A DNA stretch of 35,893 bases from an uncultured Bacteroidota bacterium. Lineage in GTDB: Bacteria; Bacteroidota; Bacteroidia; NS11-12g; UBA955. A model generated the notes under the pieces. The model did not search any database. It saw only the letters and a program-made list of their open reading frames with translations, and had not been told where the DNA came from. The DNA is taken from assembly GCA_937867025.1 (NCBI GenBank), contig CALMKH010000188.1, positions 1 to 35,893 on the forward strand. The letters are read 5' to 3'. How positions within the stretch are numbered: position 1 is the stretch's first letter; every line of letters starts with the position of its first letter. Below are positions 1-7,894 of this stretch, in pieces. The position numbers were made by a program, and so were the translations under genes.

Positions 1-264
1 CTCAGTGAATCGATTTCAGATGAAGTAATCGCCAAATGCCACCAGTGCGGCAAACCCTGCGATACACACACCAACTGCGCGAATGTAGCATGCAACCTGC
101 TGTTCATCCAGTGTGATTCATGCAGGCAAACTTTCAGCAACTGCTGCAGCGAAGAATGCAGTCAGACAGCCTCCTTGCCTGAGGAACAACAAAAGCTGCT
201 CAGAAAAGGCAAAAACTTTGGACGCCTTGTGTTTAACAAAGGACGCAAGCTTAAAACAAGCTGA
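1..264 (+). CDS. trhO: tRNA uridine(34) hydroxylase TrhO (UPF0176, rhodanese-like), C-terminal fragment
   Basis: The window opens inside a reading frame that ends with TGA at 262-264, so only the last 87 residues are visible. They carry the cysteine-rich tail of the YceA/TrhO (UPF0176) family: CHQCGKPCDTH, then NCAN, CN, LFIQC, CRQTF and CCSEEC. In the full-length family a rhodanese domain precedes this tail, and the enzyme makes 5-hydroxyuridine at position 34 of certain tRNAs. The rhodanese domain and its catalytic cysteine lie outside the window. The ending is basic (GRLVFNKGRKLKTS). Assignment rests on the cysteine pattern recalled from the family; the partial nature is certain. Confidence 0.85.
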   Translation, partial: LSESISDEVIAKCHQCGKPCDTHTNCANVACNLLFIQCDSCRQTFSNCCSEECSQTASLPEEQQKLLRKGKNFGRLVFNKGRKLKTS

Positions 265-314
265 CAAATCTCTGGTCTCCACTGTCATTTTATTGCAATA
301 AAGAACTTCAGTTA

Positions 315-344
315 TTGTTAATTGTATTCATAGGTTTAACTTTG
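315..344 (+). promoter_or_regulatory. Bacteroidota sigma-A promoter upstream of the sorting-domain protein
   Basis: TTG at 315-317 is followed after exactly 19 nt by TAACTTTG at 337-344, a full match to the Bacteroidota -33/-7 consensus (TTG, about 19-21 nt, TAnnTTTG). Transcription would begin near 350, leaving a leader of roughly 118 nt before the ATG at 468. That is much longer than for other genes in this window. Confidence 0.65.
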
Positions 345-350
345 AATAAT

Positions 351-467
351 GCCTCTTAAAACTTTCATGTTAACCAAACCTTCTATTCCTGTAATCTGGC
401 AACCCCGGAGCATGCTTGCCGGGAAGGGATCATACAACGGGCTGCCCTTTTAAAGCGTCTACCATAT
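351..467 (+). promoter_or_regulatory. Candidate structured 5' leader of unknown class
   Basis: Between the promoter and the start codon lie several complementary segments. GGCAA (398-402) can pair with TTGCC (416-420). CCCGG (404-408) can pair with CCGGG (419-423), in competition with the first. AAGGG (424-428) can pair with CCCTT (445-449), which is followed by TTT. GCATGC (410-415) is self-complementary and sits in the first loop. The alternative pairings and the terminal T-run resemble an attenuator or riboswitch-like layout. I could not match it to a class I know (no TPP CUGAGA box, no SAM-I or cobalamin box signature). The structure is seen on paper only. Confidence 0.35.
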
Positions 468-2471
468 ATGAAAACACTATTTACTTTACTGCTTCTATGC
501 TTCTTGGTTAACGTTTCGGCCCAGGTCAGCGCCAATGCCGGCCCGGATAAGGAAATCTGTATCATGGATACCCTGAAAATAACAGGCACTGGCCTGAATG
601 CTGGAGACACAGGGTCTTACCAGTGGAAAGACCTTAATGCCAACATGGTGGTTTCCACCGGTGCTTCTTTTGCAACCAGGATCACGTCCATGACGAGTAG
701 AAACTATGCACTGACGGTCACCCGGCTTACAAATGGCAATACATATTATGCATATGATACTATGCTTGTCACAGTTAATGCTTTGCCTGCATTTGTTTAT
801 AAAGGCATTCCACCAAGGTGTTACCGCGACGGCGCCATTCACCTTACCCTGAGCAGCATAGCTACCGCCAAATCGGGTGACGGAACAGTGAGCGATACAG
901 CCATACGCTATTATCAGCCTTATAAAACTCCCTCCTGGGTTACGGGAGGACCTGCAGGAACTGCGCCTTTTGTCTATGACTTCACTAAATTTGTAGCGAA
1001 TGAACAGGTGCCAAAAACCGGTCTCAGGGATACAATCTGTTATGAATACCGGGACTATAAAGGCTGTTACAATAAGGAATGCAGCGCACTCCGGCTTAAT
1101 CCCAACCCTGTTGTTGAAACCGTGAACGGCGTTTACTGCCAGAGAGCGGGTAAAATCATCCTGAATAAACTGGTGGCCAAACCGTTCAGCAAAGTCGGGG
1201 GGATAGAATCATTCCGGTGCCTGTCTGTCCCGCAAGGCTCCGGAGTAAATGCGAATACCATTATAACTGTCAATACGACTGTTGTTCCCAACTCTTTTGA
1301 ACTCGATCCCGGCAACGAAAATGAACCTTCCAAAGCCGGAGAATACATCATTGAGTATTGTTTCAAGGATGCCCTTACAGGGTGCCAGAGCTGTGACACA
1401 AGCACTGTTCATGTGGTCAGGTTACCGGTCCTTAAGTTCCCTGCCATTCCCAAACAATGCATAAACGGACCCCTGTTGGCGCTCGACAGCCTGGTTACAA
1501 ATGATACAGGAGGAAGGCTTACGGCTGCAAAGTGGGAGACAGTTGAGTATAATCATTCAAGAGACATGTCTGATCCAACGGTTGGGAACAGAATCCTGAA
1601 TTCCGTCAAAAACCAGAAAGATTTCGATCCCTCTGCAGGAACGGGAGATTATCTCGTGAAGGTCACCGATACGTCTTCGGGATGCCCGGTATCCGACAGT
1701 TTTAATATCCTGGTCAACGGTCTTCCAGTTATTCAGATCGATCTTCCGGATACGGTGTGCTCCAATGACAGTGTCTTTATCATGAATAATATTGCACCTA
1801 CCGGTCCTGTCGGGACCTGGTCGGGACAGGGTGTCGACGGCAGAAATTTCGTTCCGTCCACGTTTGTTTCAGGATCCTTTATGAATAGTTCCAGGATCCG
1901 CTACACCTATACACATCCCGCTACCGGTTGCACATCTTCCGATTCCCAGACCATATGGGTCCAGAATCCCGCTGATTTCCAGATAACGGCCACGCCGCGT
2001 CCTAAGCTTCATTACAGGGTGGATTTCAACCTCTCGAACCTCAGCAATATTGACACGCTTAATGGCAAATTCCTGTGGGATTTCGGAGCGACAACATCCA
2101 CCTCGCCCAATCCGAAAAATATCTTCTTTGCAGACAGCGGTACACATACCGTGTATGTTACTGCGGATTACGGCACATGCCAGACAGTCAAGGCCGTTAC
2201 GTTTACACTGGACTATATAACTGTTGACATAGATGATCTGCAAAGGCTGGTCAGAGTTCACCCGAATCCGGTCCATGATGTGCTAACTGTGCAAATGCCA
2301 TTTGATGCCAGGTTATTGGTTTCAGACGTGAACGGAAAACAGGTGAGCGTTACACACCATGCTGGCGGGGAATGCTCATACATTCAGCTGGACGGCATTG
2401 CCTCAGGCATTTACCTGCTGACCGTGGAATATCCCGAAGGCCTTATACGGAAAAAGATCGTTGTGGAATGA
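468..2471 (+). CDS. Secreted protein with PKD-like segment and type A T9SS C-terminal sorting domain
   Basis: 667 residues. A signal peptide is clear: two charged-flanked residues, a leucine-rich core and a VSAQ cleavage-type end near residue 19. The middle is a long cysteine-containing ectodomain with Ig/PKD-type spacing that I cannot assign. A PKD-like unit (FLWDFGATTSTSPNPKN) occurs around residues 535-550. The last ~75 residues form a type A sorting domain: VRVHPNPVHDVLTV, then SDVNGKQV, ASGIYLLTV and a basic IRKKIVVE ending. In this phylum such domains direct export through the type IX system, followed by anchoring to the cell surface or release. No enzymatic motif was seen, so a surface or adhesin role is only an inference. 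The start is the ATG at 468, the first that gives a signal peptide. Confidence 0.8.
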   Translation: MKTLFTLLLLCFLVNVSAQVSANAGPDKEICIMDTLKITGTGLNAGDTGSYQWKDLNANMVVSTGASFATRITSMTSRNYALTVTRLTNGNTYYAYDTMLVTVNALPAFVYKGIPPRCYRDGAIHLTLSSIATAKSGDGTVSDTAIRYYQPYKTPSWVTGGPAGTAPFVYDFTKFVANEQVPKTGLRDTICYEYRDYKGCYNKECSALRLNPNPVVETVNGVYCQRAGKIILNKLVAKPFSKVGGIESFRCLSVPQGSGVNANTIITVNTTVVPNSFELDPGNENEPSKAGEYIIEYCFKDALTGCQSCDTSTVHVVRLPVLKFPAIPKQCINGPLLALDSLVTNDTGGRLTAAKWETVEYNHSRDMSDPTVGNRILNSVKNQKDFDPSAGTGDYLVKVTDTSSGCPVSDSFNILVNGLPVIQIDLPDTVCSNDSVFIMNNIAPTGPVGTWSGQGVDGRNFVPSTFVSGSFMNSSRIRYTYTHPATGCTSSDSQTIWVQNPADFQITATPRPKLHYRVDFNLSNLSNIDTLNGKFLWDFGATTSTSPNPKNIFFADSGTHTVYVTADYGTCQTVKAVTFTLDYITVDIDDLQRLVRVHPNPVHDVLTVQMPFDARLLVSDVNGKQVSVTHHAGGECSYIQLDGIASGIYLLTVEYPEGLIRKKIVVE

Positions 2472-2503
2472 CCTATTGCAGGAGTAAACGGCAATCAGCT
2501 TAG

Positions 2504-2568
2504 AAAAAACAACACTCTACCAGTTCCATAGCCGGCATCTATTCCGGATATTAAACCGATAGAGTGTT
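2504..2568 (-). terminator. Rho-independent terminator of glnN, in the convergent gap
   Basis: AACACTCTA (2511-2519) and TAGAGTGTT (2560-2568) form a perfect 9-bp inverted repeat around a 40-nt loop that contains a smaller CCGG/CCGG pair. On the minus strand the stem is followed by a T6 run (A6 at 2504-2509 on the plus strand), as expected for ending glnN. On the plus strand only a weak T-rich tract follows, so it may serve the upstream secreted-protein gene less well. The loop is long for a classical terminator. Confidence 0.5.
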
Positions 2569-2593
2569 TAAGAGGGTTTGTTGACACTATGGT

Positions 2594-4762
2594 CTATTTC
2601 AGGAACAGAAGATCCCTGTATTTAGGAAGTTTCCATGAATCGTTGTCAATAAGTTCTTCGAGCTTGTCTGCGCTCTCCCTTATGCTTTCGAAATATGGCT
2701 TCACCTTGTCGCAGTAAGCTTTGGCCTTTTTATCAGCGTGTGTAATGAGGTTAGCTTTCCTTCGTTCTTCCGTCATTTTCGCATTGTTGTCCCAGATAGC
2801 GTTGGTATGCTTTGATATTTCCTTCACGATCTGAAGCAGGGCTTTGTTGTCCGTCTTTGAAAGGCCCACCTTTCCAAGGCCTTCAATGGTGTCAACAAGT
2901 TTTTTCTGATAAGCCACGGCAGCAGGAATAACGTAGTTCTTGGCAAGCTCACCCAATATCCTTCCTTCGATCTGTATCTTAAGCACATAATCCTCGTATT
3001 TGATTTCAGTTCTTGCTTCGAGTTCTTTCCTTGTGAAAATGTTATTATTTACAAAGAGGTCCTTGCTGGCTTTGGAGTTGTATGCATCGAGAGCATAAGG
3101 TGTGGTTTTAATGTTGCTGAGCCCTCTCTTTGCTGCTTCCTTCACCCATTCGGCGCTGTATCCGTTTCCTTCAAACAGGATTTTCTTCGACGACTTTACA
3201 TAAGAGATCAGGACCTGCTCAATGGCAGAATGTTTGTTGACTTTTTTCCTGATTAGCGCATCTACATCTTTTTTGAACACGCTTAGCTGGTTTGCCACAA
3301 TGGTATTCAGAACGATAATGGCATTGCTGCAATGATCGCTTGAACCCACTGCCCTGAATTCAAATTTATTTCCCGTGAAAGCAAATGGGGATGTCCGGTT
3401 CCTGTCTGTGTTATCGAGCAATATTTCAGGTATGCGGTATACATTGATGGTCTTTTCGCTCACTCTGCCGGGTTTGCCCGAAGCCTTTGAATGTTCGAAC
3501 TGGTGCAATACCTGGGCCAGGGTGCTTCCTATGAAAACCGACATAATGGCCGGAGGAGCTTCATTGGCGCCGAGACGGTGATCGTTGGCCGCAGTGGCAA
3601 TGCTGGCCCTCAGCAGGTCGGCATGATCATGAACGGCTTTAATGGTATTGATAAAAAATGTAAGGAACTGGAGATTGTCCTGCGGACTCATGCCCGGTGA
3701 CAATAAATTCACGCCGGTATCCGTAACGATAGACCAGTTATTGTGTTTGCCTGAACCGTTAACGCCTTTGAATGGTTTTTCGTGCCATATAACCTTGAGC
3801 TTATGCCTTCCGGCTACCGACTGCATCACGTCCATCAGCAGCGAGTTATGGTCGATGGCTATATCTGCTTCTTCAAACATCGGGGCACACTCATACTGGC
3901 CGGGAGCCACTTCGTTATGCCTGGTTTTAAGCGGGATTCCAAGCTTGAGAGCCTCTTTTTCGAAATCAGTCATGAAATTATATATACGCTCGGGGATGCT
4001 TCCGAAATAATGATCTTCCAGCTGCTGCCCCTTGGCCGGCATGTTTCCTACCAGCGTACGTCCGGCAAACACCAGGTCGGGACGCTGGTGATAAAGTTCC
4101 TCGTCAACCAGGAAATATTCCTGCTCGATTCCAAGAGATACTTTGGCATTTTTTATATTGGTGTCGAAATACTGGCAAACCTCGGTGGCGGTTTTAGTCA
4201 GGAAATTGGTTGATTTGATCAGCGGCGCCTTGTAATCCAGGGCCTCACCTGTATACGCCACAAAAATTGTCGGAATGCAAAGCGTTTTGCCACTGGCTTT
4301 TTCCATGATGAATGCCGGGGAAGAAGGATCCCAGGCACTGTAACCGCGGGCCTCAAACGTATTTCGTATGCCCCCGCTCGGGAAGCTGGAAGCATCAGGC
4401 TCCTGCTGCACCAGGGCTTTTCCCGAGAAATGTTCAACCCCGGTGTCTATTCCGGTAGGTTCAAAGAATGCATCGTGCTTTTCAGCCGTTGAACCGCGAA
4501 GAGGCTGGAACCAGTGCGTGTAATGGGTGGCACCCTTTTCGATCGCCCAGTTTTTCATGCCTTCAGCGATCTGATCAGCCATTTTACGGTCCATGGGTTT
4601 ACCTGTGGTCCTGGCCTCATTAACGGCCTTGATGGCTTCTTTGCTCACATACTCGGCCATAGCTTTGGGACCGAATACGCTCTTGCCGAAATATTCTGAT
4701 ATTTGTTTCATGTTCTTGGATGATTTTGATTCGGAAACGGGTTTGGAGGATGATTGTGCCAT
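2594..4762 (-). CDS. glnN: Glutamine synthetase type III
   Basis: 722 residues from the chosen start, matching the ~700-730 of GSIII rather than the ~470 of GSI. It condenses glutamate and ammonia using ATP. Visible glutamine synthetase motifs are GIEQEYFLVD (211-220, metal-binding glutamate strand), NEVAPGQYE (283-291) and NGSGKHNNWS (335-344, the counterpart of NGSG-H in GSI). The frame stays open 41 codons further upstream to 4885, but a TATTTTTG promoter element at 4780-4787 lies inside that extension. The ATG at 4762 (MAQSSSKP) is therefore preferred; a second internal ATG (MKQISEYFG) is possible. It is divergent from the Fic-like regulator at 4890 and ends at a terminator at 2504-2568. 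Confidence 0.95.
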   Translation of the reverse strand: MAQSSSKPVSESKSSKNMKQISEYFGKSVFGPKAMAEYVSKEAIKAVNEARTTGKPMDRKMADQIAEGMKNWAIEKGATHYTHWFQPLRGSTAEKHDAFFEPTGIDTGVEHFSGKALVQQEPDASSFPSGGIRNTFEARGYSAWDPSSPAFIMEKASGKTLCIPTIFVAYTGEALDYKAPLIKSTNFLTKTATEVCQYFDTNIKNAKVSLGIEQEYFLVDEELYHQRPDLVFAGRTLVGNMPAKGQQLEDHYFGSIPERIYNFMTDFEKEALKLGIPLKTRHNEVAPGQYECAPMFEEADIAIDHNSLLMDVMQSVAGRHKLKVIWHEKPFKGVNGSGKHNNWSIVTDTGVNLLSPGMSPQDNLQFLTFFINTIKAVHDHADLLRASIATAANDHRLGANEAPPAIMSVFIGSTLAQVLHQFEHSKASGKPGRVSEKTINVYRIPEILLDNTDRNRTSPFAFTGNKFEFRAVGSSDHCSNAIIVLNTIVANQLSVFKKDVDALIRKKVNKHSAIEQVLISYVKSSKKILFEGNGYSAEWVKEAAKRGLSNIKTTPYALDAYNSKASKDLFVNNNIFTRKELEARTEIKYEDYVLKIQIEGRILGELAKNYVIPAAVAYQKKLVDTIEGLGKVGLSKTDNKALLQIVKEISKHTNAIWDNNAKMTEERRKANLITHADKKAKAYCDKVKPYFESIRESADKLEELIDNDSWKLPKYRDLLFLK

Positions 4763-4779
4763 AATTCTGAAATCGGTCG

Positions 4780-4787
4780 CAAAAATA
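4780..4787 (-). promoter_or_regulatory. -7 element of glnN (TATTTTTG)
   Basis: On the minus strand TATTTTTG matches TAnnTTTG perfectly and lies 17 nt before the ATG at 4762. No convincing TTG -33 box was found, only GGTTAG about 20 nt upstream. The element decides the glnN start, because the longer reading-frame extension would begin upstream of transcription. Confidence 0.55.
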
Positions 4788-4857
4788 TGATTCTTTCTTT
4801 TTGCTAACCATGTTCTCCGTAAAACATTTTCACAAATTACCAAAAATTGCCATAATA

Positions 4858-4884
4858 TGTCGATAATTTTAATTATTTTCGACA
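4858..4884. promoter_or_regulatory. Candidate operator dyad in the glnN / Fic-like divergent region
   Basis: TGTCGA (4858-4863) and TCGACA (4879-4884) are perfect 6-bp inverted arms separated by 15 nt. The right arm overlaps TATTTTCG (4874-4881), a one-mismatch -7 element for the Fic-like gene 9 nt before its ATG. The position suits autoregulation by the winged-helix protein. Six-bp arms at a free spacing arise by chance fairly often, so support is weak. Confidence 0.3.
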
Positions 4885-4889
4885 CGTAA

Positions 4890-5954
4890 ATGCTAAATAG
4901 TCAATTTCCATATAACGAACTTCCGAAATTGCAGGATATTGTTATAGAACCCGAACGGAAACTGACGGAAGCCTGCAGCACATGCTGGAAAACCCTGTAC
5001 CAGCTGCACGGATTTCTCGATGCCTTCGAAAGTGGCACTGTAAACGGGGATTTATTGCTGCTGCAGCTTGCCGATGCCAGGCATTCTTTTGATCTGGACA
5101 AAAAACCTATCGCCATATCCAGGGTTTTTGAAGCCTATTCCTCTGAAAACGCGCTCGGCGATGACACGCTTGATACCCTGTTTGCCTTCCTTGCCCAGTA
5201 TCGTCATACGGATGAAATCAGTCTAGATACATTGAGCCCTGCATATCTCCTGTCCGGACGAAAAAAAACCGGGCTCTCAAGAGACAGAAAGGATATAAAC
5301 ATCAGGAGTTATCACACCAACCTGACACTGTACACACCCCCCGCCCAGGCTTCAGTAATAAAATCTCTGAAAGAAGATCTTGAATACACCTTCAGGAATC
5401 CGCGAAATGAAGAAGGACTGATACAAATGTGTTTGTGCCACTTTCAGCTGAGGGCCCTGGCGCCCTACAATGCATTGAACGACCACGCTGCCAGGGTTTT
5501 TTCCCAGCTTTGGATCAAGTCGCTGAAACTGAATTTCTCTTTCCTCCCCTTCTCGCGCATCATTTCAGAAAATCGTGAAGCCTATCAGCTGATGATGAGG
5601 GAAGTGGCCGGAAAGGGACGCTACGCCGACTGGTGCCTGTACCTCGTTCAGATCACTACAGAAGCAGCCACCTACCTGCTGGCGAGACTTAAAGACATAC
5701 AATCTCTCAGGAAAAACACTTACGATCTCATTACAAAATACACGGAATATCCATTGCCTGCAGAATTGCTTGGGATCGTTTTCAGCAGACCGTTTATCAA
5801 ACCCAAATACATCACGGAGGCTTTACAATGTCACCGGCAAACCGCTTATGCTTACCTGGGTCATATGGTCAGGGCGGGCATACTCGTTGAAAAAAGGTCG
5901 GGACGCGAAAAGCTGTATTTGCACAAGCAATTGTTGGACGTATTGTCGAATTAA
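4890..5954 (+). CDS. Fic-fold protein with degenerate catalytic motif and C-terminal winged helix
   Basis: 354 residues. Active Fic enzymes carry HPFxxGNGRxxR, where the His is the catalytic base and GNGR binds the nucleotide phosphates. The equivalent stretch here, preceded by a family-like CHFQLRAL, reads APYNALNDHAAR (191-202). The catalytic His is Ala, both motif glycines are lost (Leu, Asp) and the motif Arg is His. Pro192, Asn197 and Arg202 remain. Residues ~290-352 look like the winged helix common in Fic-HTH proteins (LLGIVFSRPF, HRQTAYAYLGHMVRAGILVE, GREKLYLH). It is therefore probably an AMPylation-dead pseudoenzyme acting as a DNA-binding regulator. It faces glnN across a 127-bp gap, making glnN or its own promoter possible targets. 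The fold assignment is by motif alignment by eye. Confidence 0.65.
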   Translation: MLNSQFPYNELPKLQDIVIEPERKLTEACSTCWKTLYQLHGFLDAFESGTVNGDLLLLQLADARHSFDLDKKPIAISRVFEAYSSENALGDDTLDTLFAFLAQYRHTDEISLDTLSPAYLLSGRKKTGLSRDRKDINIRSYHTNLTLYTPPAQASVIKSLKEDLEYTFRNPRNEEGLIQMCLCHFQLRALAPYNALNDHAARVFSQLWIKSLKLNFSFLPFSRIISENREAYQLMMREVAGKGRYADWCLYLVQITTEAATYLLARLKDIQSLRKNTYDLITKYTEYPLPAELLGIVFSRPFIKPKYITEALQCHRQTAYAYLGHMVRAGILVEKRSGREKLYLHKQLLDVLSN

Positions 5955-5993
5955 TCTAAAGAATCCCTAAAAAAGTATTTATTTTGCTGTTTC

Positions 5994-7805
5994 ATGAAAG
6001 CTATCGGTCGAATCCTCAGGCTCATCAGTCCTTTTAAGGCCCTGATCGCACTCAATATGCTTTTTAATCTTATCCAGATCATGGCGGGGCTTTTTTCCCT
6101 GGCCCTTATCATGCCACTGCTGGATTTTATGTTCAACAATAATACGGATGCCCTGAAGCAAAAGGCTGCGGACGGCACTGATTTCAATTCCCTATACAAC
6201 AGTTTCGTTGCCTGGATGACCGAATTCGTCCGGAACGACAAACGCGAAGCGCTGATGTATATTTGTTTTGCACTGATCATAGCAACAATTATCAAAAACA
6301 TTTCAAGGTACATGGCCCTTTATTATCTTTCCATTCTGAGGAACCTGGCCTTGAAGGATATCAGGAAAAAAGTGTACAACAAAGTGCTGGATCTCCCTCT
6401 GTCTTATTTCAGCAATGAGCGCAAAGGCGATATCATTTCGCGCATGAGCAACGATGTGAAAGAAGTGGAATGGAGCATGATGGCATCTGTGGAAGCCATA
6501 TTCAAGGAGCCTGTCACCATCGTTTTTTATATAGGTTCATTGATTTACATGAGTCCCGAACTCACATTGTATGTCATAATGCTGTTGCCAGTCGCTGCCG
6601 GTTCCATTGCTTTGCTGGGAAAATCCCTTCGCAGGAAATCCAAGCGTAACCAGGAACACCAGGGCGCTGTGTTGTCTTTCCTGGAAGAATCCCTGGGCGG
6701 TATCCGTATCATCAAGGCTTTTGTCGTAGAAAAAGTTTTCAGGGATAAATTCAAGGTACTCAATCACCGCTCCACAATAGCCAATATCAAGGTGAGCCAT
6801 AGAGCCGACATGGCCTCTCCTATTTCCGAAACCCTGGCGGTAATGGTGGCTGGCGTATTATTGTGGTTCGGGGGAAACATGGTTTTCGAGGGAGACATAG
6901 CAGGATCAGCTTTCCTCGCTTATTTTGCCATTTTCAGCCAGGTAATTCCCCCGTTCAAGCAGCTGTCGCAGGCATTCCCACTGGTGCAAAGAGGTGCAGC
7001 CAGTATGGACCGGTATGAAGAAATCCTGAATGCCGATGTCAAAATCATAGAAAAACCTGATGCCCTGCCCGTAAAGGAATTCAGGGATACAATCGAATAC
7101 CGCAATATCAGTTTCAGTTATGGCCGGGACCTGGTTCTTGACAATGTATCTTTCGATATTCCAAGGAACCGGAAAGTGGCTCTGGTGGGAGCCAGCGGAA
7201 GCGGGAAAAGCACGCTTGCCGACCTGCTGCCGAGGTTTTATGATGTGTTTGCCGGTTCAATAACAATTGACGGAGTGAACATCAAGGATCTGAAAGTGAA
7301 CGATCTCCGCTCCCTGATGGGCATTGTTACCCAGGAAGCGATACTATTCAACGATACCATCACCAATAATATTATCTTCGGTCATTCCGGGGCCACGATG
7401 GCTGACGTGGAACATGCTGCCAGGCTGGCAAATGCCATGGACTTCATCCAGGCCTCGGAGAAGGGTTTTGATACGGTTATCGGTGAAAGGGGGAGTAAAC
7501 TGAGCGGAGGCCAAAGGCAAAGGCTGGCCATTGCGAGGGCTTTGTTGCGCAACCCTCCCATTCTTATACTCGACGAAGCTACAAGCGCCCTGGACAACGA
7601 GAGCGAGAAACTGGTCCAGCAGGCACTGGACAACCTCAGGCAGGGCCGCACCATACTGGTCATAGCCCATAGGCTGACCACCGTTCAGGACGCAGATGAG
7701 ATCATTGTTCTCGACAAAGGCCGCATTGTTGAACAAGGCACACATGAGCGCCTGCTTGAGTCCAAAGGCTATTATTTCAGGTTGTATCACACAAGCGCTT
7801 ACTAG
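5994..7805 (+). CDS. MsbA-like ABC exporter, fused permease and ATPase
   Basis: 603 residues in the usual order: a membrane domain with about six helices (residues ~15-310) and then an ATPase domain. Walker A is GASGSGKST (399-407), the signature is LSGGQRQR (503-510), Walker B with D-loop is ILILDEATSALD (523-534), and the H-loop is IAHRLTT (~555). Length and layout fit the MsbA/lipid flippase group, which works as a dimer and flips lipid A-core or other amphiphiles across the inner membrane. A Kdo transferase gene lies two genes downstream on the same strand, which favours a lipopolysaccharide role. Substrate cannot be read from sequence, and a drug or lipid exporter is equally possible. 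A near-consensus -7 (TTATTTTG, one mismatch) lies just before the ATG. Confidence 0.88.
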   Translation: MKAIGRILRLISPFKALIALNMLFNLIQIMAGLFSLALIMPLLDFMFNNNTDALKQKAADGTDFNSLYNSFVAWMTEFVRNDKREALMYICFALIIATIIKNISRYMALYYLSILRNLALKDIRKKVYNKVLDLPLSYFSNERKGDIISRMSNDVKEVEWSMMASVEAIFKEPVTIVFYIGSLIYMSPELTLYVIMLLPVAAGSIALLGKSLRRKSKRNQEHQGAVLSFLEESLGGIRIIKAFVVEKVFRDKFKVLNHRSTIANIKVSHRADMASPISETLAVMVAGVLLWFGGNMVFEGDIAGSAFLAYFAIFSQVIPPFKQLSQAFPLVQRGAASMDRYEEILNADVKIIEKPDALPVKEFRDTIEYRNISFSYGRDLVLDNVSFDIPRNRKVALVGASGSGKSTLADLLPRFYDVFAGSITIDGVNIKDLKVNDLRSLMGIVTQEAILFNDTITNNIIFGHSGATMADVEHAARLANAMDFIQASEKGFDTVIGERGSKLSGGQRQRLAIARALLRNPPILILDEATSALDNESEKLVQQALDNLRQGRTILVIAHRLTTVQDADEIIVLDKGRIVEQGTHERLLESKGYYFRLYHTSAY

Positions 7806-7880
7806 CGCCATAAAACCCTTGTCGTGGTAGCCTTCCCTAAATCCTCAATTCTAAAATTTATTAAATCCTGTTTCATTTCT

Positions 7881-7888
7881 TATCTTTG
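7881..7888 (+). promoter_or_regulatory. -7 element (TATCTTTG) directly before the barrel-protein gene
   Basis: TATCTTTG is a perfect TAnnTTTG and ends only 6 nt before the ATG at 7895, so the mRNA would be leaderless or nearly so. It excludes the in-frame TTG at 7886, which lies inside the element, as the start. Confidence 0.55.
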
Positions 7889-7894
7889 CATATC

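Noticed and set aside
113-301. 62-codon plus-strand frame
   Set aside because: It overlaps the trhO C-terminus in another frame; the trhO cysteine pattern explains the sequence.
351-467. Known riboswitch (TPP, SAM-I, cobalamin, c-di-GMP) in the leader
   Set aside because: GGCAACC and GGGCTGCC fragments look similar to parts of such elements, but the class-defining boxes are absent and the downstream gene is not a metabolic target.
4763-4885. N-terminal extension of GlnN
   Set aside because: The extension contains the TATTTTTG promoter element, and GSIII proteins do not carry such a hydrophobic leader.
4890-5954. Fic-mediated AMPylation of glutamine synthetase
   Set aside because: The catalytic His and the GNGR nucleotide-binding residues are missing, so transferase activity is unlikely.
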